64,000 nt of DNA, taken from Prinia subflava. Its lineage: Eukaryota; Chordata; Aves; Passeriformes; Cisticolidae. Below are positions 54,201-64,000 of the stretch, in pieces. A model generated the notes under the pieces. It worked only from the letters and a program-made list of their open reading frames with translations, was not told where the DNA came from and did not search any database. The number at the start of each line of letters is the position of its first letter. Within the stretch, counting starts at the first letter, position 1. The position numbers and the translations under genes are program-made. The DNA lies in contig NC_086251.1 in the NCBI RefSeq assembly GCF_021018805.1, forward strand, positions 47,438,767 through 47,502,766, in the 5' to 3' direction.

Positions 54201-57200
54201 TCAAAAGGAGAACGCACACTGACCTCCAAACTGGAGCTTTGGGCACATCCCTCTGGGGGAGGCAAGGTACTTGAAGCCATTTAAGAAATGACATAACTAG
54301 AAACAGAAGTTACCAGCCTGCTCTACCCCAATTTTAACACTTTAACCTGGCTGCAGGTTGTTTTGCTCTGTTCCCAGGCAAACACACCAGAATACAGCAC
54401 TCTTAAGGCACAGGAAGTAAAGGAAAACCAACCTGCTGCCCACATTGCCAGCCTTTCTTGGGCAGGACTGGCAGCAGCTCCTCAGCCTTGCACCCAGAAT
54501 CACTGGGAGGTAAATGTGCTATAGCCACAAGCCTTGCTGATATCACTAGGGATTGTAGGGTAGGAGTAAGGAAACACTCTCACTGCAAAGCTGAGGATTT
54601 GCATGTTTAACCTCTGTTTGGTTGCATACAAAAATATTCAGAGAGGAGAGAACATACAGCCCTTGAGAGACAGCTCTGCCAGCCAGGCTGAAATGGGTTA
54701 TATCTTGGTACAACTCAATCATACATCTGAGTGCATGGCTGCAGGTGTCACAAACCAGTGTTTTACCAGGAAGTTTAACTGCTGAAAACTGCAGGTTATT
54801 TATTCTTGGCAGTGTTTTCTTGAGAGATTATTTTCAAGAATCCTGAGTCAGCACCAATAACTATAGGTACAAATATTTGTTTGTGGGACACAGTATCTTT
54901 GCTACACTATTTACCTGTACTCCCCAAGCCCAAAACTTTATAGATGTATGATTAAGGCTGGCTTTCCATGGTGAGCAAATACCAAATTGCCTTAAGTATT
55001 TTCAGTTGTCACTATTGCTTTAATTCTTAGCTCAATAAAAACTAAATTGTATGGTGGCAAGGAATTCAAGGATGGAGGGTTCATTATTTCACTGCAGCTT
55101 AAGTATTTAACTTCACATTAAAACCATGTGCATTTGTATCCAAGTGACATAATGAAAAGTGTGGTAGAATATGGAAGGTGCAGTCATACAAGCAAGCATG
55201 AATTTATTAAATTAGTTCTTCAAGGTCTTAGAAAACCTAATCAAACACACCTCAGCCAAAGCTGTGGCTGTTCCTTTGCTTAAACTGACATGGTGATCCC
55301 ATGAGTGACAAGGATTTTCATTAGCAGGCAGATGGAGGACATGTTTCAATTCTGGATTTTAGGAGGCCTTGATGATGATTTTGGAGTGATGTGGTGACTG
55401 AACTGTGGCAGAGCCCAAGAAAGGAGGAATAAAACAGGCTAGAAAGAGTGAAAGGGAGAATGCAGAAGTGCTGTTAAAGATCAGCAACCAGCTGCCATTC
55501 AGAACAGTCCTTACAAACAGTGGCACAGACTATAAACATTGTGAAACAGCTGAGATCACACTTGCTGTCCTAATGAGTTACTGGCGTGAGAAAGTGTTCA
55601 CCTGTATGAGACAGGGAGCTGCTGTCTGACTTCCTGGAAAAAACATGTAGGCTCATTTTTTCCATCACGGATTTGGGTATGTGCAGGCTGACACCAAGGA
55701 CAGCTTAACAACATTCAGCAGTACTCACAGGCCCAAGGAGGAACTGGTGCCACCAAAAACAGAGAGAGGAGAAAGCAGGAGTTCTGGTACACAGAGTACA
55801 GCCCATGGGGCTTCTCAAGGAAATACAATTCATAGCTTACCCTTAAGGAAGTGCAGCTGGAGGTTAAATCCCTGCAGGGTGTCAGTTTTATAGCCCAGCA
55901 AAACCCTATCTCTCCAGCAGTGCAGTGTCCTTTACCAGCTGGCTGGATAGCACTGACAGAAGATTAAGTACAACCTACTTCAGGTTTGTCCACATTTGTG
56001 AGTCAGCTTTGGAGAGATCATTTCCTTATCCACAGAGCTCTCCTCCCTTGGCTGGGAGGACACTGTCAGAACAGATTGATCCTGCATACTGAAAAGGGCA
56101 ATAAAGGGGAGGGGATCACACTATGCAGTCCCATGTGCAACACCATGTCAGACATGGCAGCATGTGTAAGAACAACCTCAAAAGCAAATTCTAAACAACT
56201 ACAGAAAGAAGGATAAATTGACTCAGGTGTGGAAACCCTGTATTGGGCTGCTTCAGCTGGATGTCAACAGCAAAGTCAGAGCAGCTGTGTTTTGTGAAGT
56301 GTCCATTCTCTGCCACATTCAGTGGAAAACCAGCCCCTTGTTACCCTCACTCATCAGGCCACTTCAACCAGGGCACCCCAGAGCAGCCTGTAGAACCGTA
56401 AGTCTTTGATCAAAGGTCACACCTACTTTCTTATTTTCTTTGAGTAGTTCTGGAGAGTTGTTTTCTTCTCTTGAAGAGAAATTTTGCAGTTCAGCATTCC
56501 TGCACTTGGCCCCTCCTCTTTCAGTCTGCATGTGTGCAGATTTCAGTGTAATTTCCCTTGAGCATGTGACTCAGAATTAATGCGTTTGCATCGTGGTGAA
56601 GGAAATGACGCGTCCTCGTGACACTGGAAATGAGCGGCAGCACTTCCTTTGAGTGCCTATCAGCTTTCAGAGCGGCTTGTAAATCACCACAGGCCCAGGG
56701 AATGGCGTACTACCTACCTCACCTTGCAGGGAGTTATTTGAGTGATAAGAATGTGAGGGAGCAACGGCGTGACATAAGTTCCTTCACTTTCCACAAAGCA
56801 AACCAGAGCCAGTTTTGGCTGTCCTTGCAAATTGCTGAAATAAGAACATTCCACCTGCAAAACACAAACCCAACCAACAAACTCAAACCTCATTAGACAT
56901 GGGCCATTGAGTGTCATGTGGGTGGAAAAGCCTTTGCTGTACTGAAGTCATAAGATACGTAGTGCAGGTGGGAGTGAGAACAAGCCCCTGGTTAATGATT
57001 TATATATGTGGAAACCAGTGCAGTCTAAATTATCTTATATTAACACTAGTCGTTATGAGACAAGTTTTTTCTGCCAGTTGGAAGCCAAATTGTGGCCATA
57101 GCTTCATGATCACTGCACAAACCCCTGCCTTCACTGGCTCCAAAGACACAGGGACAACTGGGAGAGGGGTATGGTCCCATGTCAGGCTGGGAGGAGAGCT

Positions 57201-60200
57201 CATCTCCTGGGATCCCCTGGAAACACTTCCAAGGCATGCAGCCTGTACACCCCCCCCACACTCTCCAAATAAAGGATAAAGCATGGCTGGTGCTTGAGGG
57301 CGAACGGGGCAAGGAGCCATCCCCACCCTCAGAAGCAGTGACCTGCTCCATCCTTCAGCGAAACTGCAGGGGAAAGAAATGCCTCAGATACATCAACCTC
57401 CTAGTACAGATAAAGTAATATTACACAAAATGTTGATTTGAGCCTTATCACACATAAACCCACCAGGAAATGAAGGTGAAACCACACATGTACCTCCAAG
57501 CATGGGCATCTGTACAACATAAAAACTGTGAAAGAAAATTAGCCTCTGGAAAATTGTTTTTTACTTTGAAGCTTTCTCTACTACTGCCTGTATGTTACTA
57601 GTGTTTATGACCAGGAGGTGTACCAGTATCACTGGTCCTCATTCACCTGGCTTTCCAAAAAGGTTACATAATTCTGTCATGCATACTTGCAGTGATCTTG
57701 TATGAATACCACTAAACTAGTTAATTATCAAAATAAGCTAGAATTCAATTATAGTTTTTGTTAGTGACATATTAATATTTTAAAAAACTTTAAAATAGTC
57801 CCTATTGGTGTATTCAATGCAAATTGTTCACAAGCCATAGGGCAGCATTTTTTTGACAACTGATTCTGCATTCAAACACATGAATGCTGCCGTCCTCTGC
57901 CCCCACCCCTTTTTATTGAAGTGACTGCTAGCATTTCCCAAGCAGAGCTAAAATGCTTCATAGAGCAAGAGAGATCTGTCTCAGAGATCCTGCACACCGA
58001 GAGCATTCTTTAGGACTTGTACATTATCTTGGTGTGTCTCCCCCTTGCCTCTGGCCATGCCTGCCTCTTTCTTGGCTCGATCATCAAACAGCCATTGTGT
58101 CTGTATCCTGATAAGGATCAACTGTGCTTAATCCTGCTGTGGGAGACAAGGATGCTAGAGGTCAAGGAGTGAATTCTTCCTTTTACAGATGCTGTCTGGG
58201 ATGTCTTCATTTCAGAGCTATTTATAGGCTACATGGGCACTTAATCTTTCTAAGCAGATAATCTCCATTTCAATATTTTGTGTTTCTGGTTGAATATTTT
58301 TCCATGTCAATGACATCATAACCAAAGCACTGAAGGTTAACTAATCAGCAAGCTCTTTTTTATTAATTTTCTGGTTCAACTGTAATTGTATCCCTCTGTA
58401 ATTCTCTTGCATCTGTGGGTATGACTACACTGCTGTGAACCAAATGTTGTCACACCATTGTTAACTTGCACCAAATCAAACTGGGTACTTGGAAGTGAGC
58501 ACAGCCCTGAGGAAAGGCAGAGGGATGCTCTAAAGCTTCCTACATGTAGTATGTGTGTGGGGTAGGTAACAGCTTGGTCCCTTTAATTTTGGTAATTTTA
58601 AATTTTCCATTTATACAGATGTATAAATGCAGTGAGAAATTTTATAGGCATTAGGATGTAAATCTCCACTTGATATCATTCAGAAGTCAGTGAAATTACC
58701 TCTCCTTCAGCTCTATGTCTCTGTGAGCTTTGTTTTTTCCTCACTGACCTGGTGTGTAGACTTGGGCTAGCAGGGGTTTCTGGTCGCTGTAGGAGCCCAG
58801 GGATCTCTGTCGAGCAGCTGCTGTTGTTTTGGGAGCAGGCAGTTTTTCTGTCCCCCTGCCCTACTTGAATGGCATCAGATGTCAGGGTCCAAAGGAATAT
58901 TTTTAAATGATAAATTATATTCCAGTATTCTTGGGGATACTGATTTTAATAACAAATCTGTGTAGTCTTGGCAGGCCTTCTTCCTTTTTGTTTGCATTTC
59001 ACATAATCTACAAAGCAAGTTTACTGACCAAAATGTTTCTGAAAAACAGGAATTTCTCATGAAGACTAGGGAACTCTGGTCCTGGATTTTTGAATTGTTT
59101 GCATTATGTGTAGGCAGCCAAGAAACACCATGCTTTGAAGATTTTTGTTGAAAACTAAACCTATGGTCTCACATGTTGGTTGGAGAGCACATGCAGAAAG
59201 TTGCTGATGAGCAATCTCCAGACTAAGGTCCCAGTCTGGACAAACACATGCACGGAACACTGCAGAACCTCAAGGAAGTCAACATAATCCTTCAGAAGTT
59301 ACAGAGAAGAACAATTCTGATGAATGATGTGACTATGCAGAGGCTTGGGTGTAGCTTCATGTTTTAACAAAACAGAATCTAGTGCCTAGGCTGGCCTTTG
59401 AAGAGCAGGAGTGAGGAATCATTCATGGAAAGATATCAATGAATGCCTTAAAATACCAGAAGAAATTTTGAAATGTTAAAAGTTATCCTAGGAAACCTCA
59501 AAGAACCCAAAGACAGTACTCACAAAGAAAGACATACTGCAGTTATACTATTATTTATTTACTTTCAGCTCTACTCTAAAAATAATTCATATCTGCTTAC
59601 ATCTGTACCACTGACACTGAGATTTGAGACTTAAAATAAAACTGAGCTAAATCCAGACTGAGGTGAGGTGTTTCGTGAACACTGACTTTAGCGCAGTGAT
59701 GATGACATTGAACCCTCTCTGACTTGGGCACATATTTTGTTTGCAAATTGGTAAAACCTCATCCAAGGTTTGTAAAGCCTAAGGATGTATTGCATAAGCA
59801 TGTGCTTATCAGACTTCCTAAAAAGCCCTGAGACCATCAAGCCAACACGATAACAGATTTTCCAGAGAAAAACAGGACCTAGAGGAGCATCTTTCACCTT
59901 CAAAACTGAGGAGTTATGGAGTTTTTAAAATGCTATTGATGAAGCCAGGCTCTACCACCAGGCTGGGCAATCCCTTCAGCCATTCATAATACTTGGCTGT
60001 AAGAGTGCTTAGAATATGGCAGTGCCTGCATCTCCAGTGAAACACAGGAAAAGCTTCCACAGCTGGTGGATGCAGAAGAACTCGATGGGAAAATAATGGA
60101 TCTGGACTGGATATGAGAAGAGCAATGGGGTCAGTCAGGCGCTAGAAAAGACAAATAGCCTACAATTGATCTCCAAAAAGCAAGTGTTAAGCAGTGCCAG

Positions 60201-63200
60201 AGAAGAAGTGGAGTTCACTCAGCATGTGCTTGCAGTGCATGACTATAATGACATCATTTGTCCAGGACAAACCACAAAGGGAAAATGAGTGACCTCTGGG
60301 ATATGGGAAAGGGAATTGAAAGAGACTGAATATTTCAGGAGTTCTTGATTGCTGTAGTGTTTCCTATAGATCCCTTCCCTACTCAGATACGTTCCTCAAT
60401 TCTTACACTGAGGTTACTGCATCATTATTTACTTCCTGGTGTAAAAGTTGTACTCAAACCCTCCCTTGTGTGGCTTCACCAGTATTAGTTGAGTTACCCA
60501 GGGGGATCAGTTTGCAAACCACTAGAGGGATCTGAGAAGTTTGAGCTAAGAATGGGAATAGGTGAAATTTCCACAGCTGATGTGCACAGTTAAAGACTTC
60601 AGTTCCACTCTGCACTGAAACAGGTGAGGAAAGGGGCAGGTGCACACAGAGGTCAGCTATCACTGACATCCCCACACAATACCTCTGACCATTACACTCC
60701 CTGTGGCACTGATACTCCAGCATGTCACCTTTATGAGGCAGGCTTTCTGCACAATCTCCAAAAGCTTGGTTATGGCCATCACCCTCAATCTTCATGCATG
60801 GCACCTGCTTTGGGGTTGAGCTATTCAAAATTGGTTCAAAGACTTAATGCAACAAAATGTAATGGGTGTAAATCACTTGTCTGGACTTGTGTCAGATGAG
60901 GAAACAGAATTTGCTTGTGCTATGTTGTCTTACAGCTCTTTGACTTCCAAATGCAGAGCCACACTACCACTCCTGTAGCTTCTGTAAATTATCCAATATA
61001 CAGATATGTGTGCAGTGCTTTACACATATACAGGGAAGATCCTAGGGACATGTGTCATCTTTTCATTGAAAAGCATCAATCATGCAGATTAACACCAGCT
61101 GAGGGTTTTGTCCATCCAGGATAGAGATTTATTTTGACAATAACGCCTGTTAGGAATTAATAACATTAGGGCATACTTTTATTCCTTTTTTTGTTTGTTT
61201 GTTTTTAAACATCTTTATGTTATGACATTTTCATTGTGCTCTAATACAGCTACATGCTGTGGAAGATACTCAGTAGCATATTCTGTGAATAAGCCAGACT
61301 GAAGAACTTGCATGACCACAAACTATACTGATTATATTGTTCTGTCAGCTCTAGACAGAGAAAAATTATTATGCAAGTTCTGCTTGTTAATGAGACAATA
61401 AAAGTTGGCTTTTCTGAAGGCTAAGTTAAAAAAAAAAGGTAATTATGAATACAGGCCCCCAGCTGAAGAGGAGAGAGCTTGTAGGAATGGCTCTGGACAG
61501 TACACTGAGCGATGGTGGGTGACCAGGTTCTCAAAAGATATTTTTAACAAAGTTATTGTAGTCAGAGAAAATCACCAGTTGAAAAGTGATTCCATGGGAT
61601 CCAGGAAACTCTTTGGTGAAGTAACATTTTATTGTCTGTGTCAAAAAAGTCAATTCCCTAAAACTATCTCAAAGTCAAATAAGCCAGATGATAGGACCCA
61701 TTCTACCCCCTCTGGCACCTAACCCAACTAGCATGACTCAATTTGTTCATTTGTCAGAACAGCTTCTCATTCCCGATTATTGTGATTTCAATCAAAGATT
61801 ACTGCCATATCTGCTTTCTTGTACCTTTATTTCAGTCATTGCACTGGCAATAGGTGCTGTACAAACACATAGAGGAGGGCAGTTTTTCTGCTGAGGACCT
61901 GTGTTCAAACAGACATGACAGCTGACAGGCAGGAGAGGCAAAGAGCTGCTGCTTCCCTGCTTGGCAAGTGACAGCTCTGCCAGCCTGAGCAAGCAGAGCC
62001 AGAGGGAAGCCACACACACCCAGACCACGGTCTGTGCCCTCTGTTAGTGCTCCTCAGAGTACTGGCCATTAAACATATGGCAAAACTCTTCATGTTGGAA
62101 AATTATTGGCAGTGGGTTAGAATAATGAATCATTTTCTGAGTAGACCTGGAATTCTGTCTGCTTTTGAGGAGTTCTGGCCTCAAAGAAGGACATGAATAT
62201 ATGGACATGTTTACATTTTTAACTTTCATGCTGTAAAAACCTGACATGCATAGTCTTCTTTTTTATTTGGTGAGAATTGCTGTAATACTTGAGTCTGCAG
62301 TGGTCTATTGAAAACAGACCCCTGACTAGGAAATAGGGAGTTTAGATGTTATAAACTGCTAGTAATTTATTATTTTGAGATTGGCATATACTTTGGCAAA
62401 GTTTAAGTTGGCTGAAGTGATAGTGAGTGATGAAAGATGTTATGGCGGTTGAGAAGTGGCTGAATTCCTTTGTTTCCAGACTTTTCACTTTTTTTTTAAG
62501 GCGCAGAATGTTTATATAGAAAGTGTAATATTGTTTTATGAGTATTTGCTGGACTCTGCTAAAACCAAGCACTCAAGCTTTACTCTTTTAACAAAGTGTT
62601 TTGTTATGGAATTCCTCTGGGTTTTGATGTTTCTAAATTAGGGTTAAATCAGGTTGGTATGTGGGGCCATGGGAGAACAGGCCAGAAGTGACAAACTGAT
62701 GTCTAAGGGTGCGGTTCCCCTCCAGGAGGTGATGTGGTGGCAGGAAAAGAGGACTCCTCAACTGGGCATGAAGAAGCCATAACACAGGGCCACAAAAAGG
62801 GGGGAAGAGGGGCTTTTAAGCACTGGGAAAGCTGTCAGCATTTTAAGAGTTGGACACCTTCAGTGCAAGACCCTGCCTGCCGCTCGGCTGCTCTCTGGTC
62901 CACCAGAGCCTGCATATTTCCCATGTTTTATTTCCATCATCTGGAACAGGGGCACTTTTAGTCCCGTGGTTATAGATTATCATTCTTCCTTCCTGATCAT
63001 CTCTATTTTTCCCTCCAAGACTGTGGTACTTGGTGAGCCATGATACACTCAGGAAACAAATTCTTGTTCTGATATTTCTCTACCCATTTCCTCTGCATTT
63101 ATCTCCTCCAAGTCAGCTGCTCATAAAACTCATTGGCTTTCTGCCTTCAGCTTGGCTCACTAAACCCTGGAGTCAGTCTCCAGCCTTTTTGTTTTTGCAA

Positions 63201-63797
63201 TAAAGGACAGAGCTCTGAGCCACAGCATCCTGGGATGTTGTAGCAGCAGACAGAAAACCTTTAAACCATTAAGAAACGGAAGCTGCTAAACTCAGTGTTT
63301 CATTGCTGAGAGCACCAAGGCTTCCTTCAAGCTGAGGACAAGGAAAAAGAGCAGAGTCTCTACTAATTTACAAAGCTTGCTAGGAACAAGAGTCAGTCTT
63401 CTGATTGTGTCATGCAGTCTGTGTTGTAATAACTTTCCAAGTCTGTATTCTCCCATTTAATACTCCACTTTAATGAAGACCTCACATTGCTACTCTGCTC
63501 CTACTTACTCACATTACAATCTTTGTAAACTCCTTCTCCCAAGTAGCACTGGGCACTTCCAGTTCTCAGAAGGTGAAGCAAAGGTTATCCTTCCTGTCCT
63601 AGCAATGCTAGAGAGCCAATAAGCCAGTAAAGATAAAGCAAAAGAGCTTGTTTCAGACAAATTTAGGAACAAGGCATATAAAGCCTCAACCCTATAAAAA
63701 TAAAAGACCAAAGTGCCAGTGGCTTCAACACGCATTATACCTTCTCACTATACAATTTTTAATATTTTTTTCAAACTATTAAACATATATATAGATT
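48246..63797. other. Apparently intergenic DNA upstream of TC2N
   Basis: No exon recognised on either strand; in particular there are no EGF-like Cys patterns that would indicate FBLN5, the expected mammalian neighbour. The GC-rich stretch at about 53.05-53.9 kb yields several overlapping ORFs of 86-134 codons on both strands with no motif support. A GTTT run lies at about 61186-61206. Enhancers or non-coding RNAs could be present but cannot be called from sequence alone. Confidence 0.45.
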
Positions 63798-64000
63798 TAG
63801 CTTAGCACTGAGAGGCCTCAGCTGGAATACTTTTCACAGTTTTGGGCACTGTGCTTCAAAAAAGATGTGAACCAGCTGGAGAGAATCCAGATGAGAGCAA
63901 CAAGAATGATCAAAGGTCCAGAAAATGTGATGTATGAGGAAAGACCAAAAGAATTGGGTTTGTTTAGACTAGAGAAGAACAGTCTGAGGGGAGACATGAC
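63798..64000 (+). mobile_element. CR1 LINE fragment, cut by the window end
   Basis: The phrases gaggcctcagctggaatact, ttttgggcactgtgcttc, ctggagagaatccagatgag, tgaggaaagacc and gtctgaggggagacatgac follow the conserved CR1 sequence before the 3' UTR. Orientation is plus. The left boundary is approximate and the element continues beyond the window. Confidence 0.92.

Noticed and set aside
59688..59903. 71-codon minus-strand ORF with a somewhat protein-like stretch
   Set aside because: I could not tie it to a family or to flanking splice sites, and it lacks the CpG-codon retention seen at 8.68 kb.
60454..60828. 124-codon minus-strand ORF
   Set aside because: Low-information composition, no recognised family and no splice or promoter context.
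48246..63797. Search for FBLN5 exons
   Set aside because: No Cys-rich calcium-binding EGF pattern was found in any frame, so its 3' end probably lies beyond the window.

Overview
The window reads as vertebrate nuclear DNA, most likely from a bird. Short exons are bounded by GT/AG splice sites. Two compact CpG islands stand in an AT-rich, CpG-poor background. The only interspersed repeats I can recognise are CR1-type LINE tails, which end in the avian 'attctgtgattctgtg'-like sequence. There is no prokaryotic gene organisation, and most long open frames in the six-frame translation are chance ORFs. The wording of the CR1 tails suggests a songbird-like genome, but I cannot name the species.

The one gene I can reconstruct with confidence is TC2N (tandem C2 domains, nuclear), on the minus strand. 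Eleven coding exons run from an ATG at 34701 down to a stop at 19566. All exon junctions are phase-compatible and together they give a 499-residue protein; I remember the human protein as about 490 residues. The probable promoter and non-coding first exon lie in a CpG island at about 47.74-48.25 kb, which leaves a first intron of about 13 kb. The 3' UTR runs to lower coordinates. It has a candidate poly(A) signal just past the stop (19495-19500) and a possible distal end near 16.57 kb.

Layout: 1-1.79 kb shows no recognisable gene. At 1.8-2.3 kb there is a second CpG island without an identifiable coding exon. From 2.3 to 16.5 kb the DNA is AT-rich and apparently intergenic; it holds a 15-bp inverted repeat (3.6 kb), a perfect 152-bp direct duplication (7.0 and 7.6 kb) and an unexplained 52-codon ORF at 8.68 kb. 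From 16.5 to 48.2 kb is the TC2N transcription unit, with CR1 tails in two introns. From 48.2 to 63.8 kb I recognise no gene, and a CR1 copy enters at 63.8 kb and runs off the window edge. In mammals TC2N lies between CATSPERB/PPP4R3A and FBLN5. I see no exon of any of these here, so those relations are inference.

I found no new multi-gene system. The observations most worth checking are the TC2N promoter minisatellites (21-bp and 12-bp units), the in-frame 15-bp coding repeat in TC2N, the exact 152-bp duplication and the 52-codon ORF.
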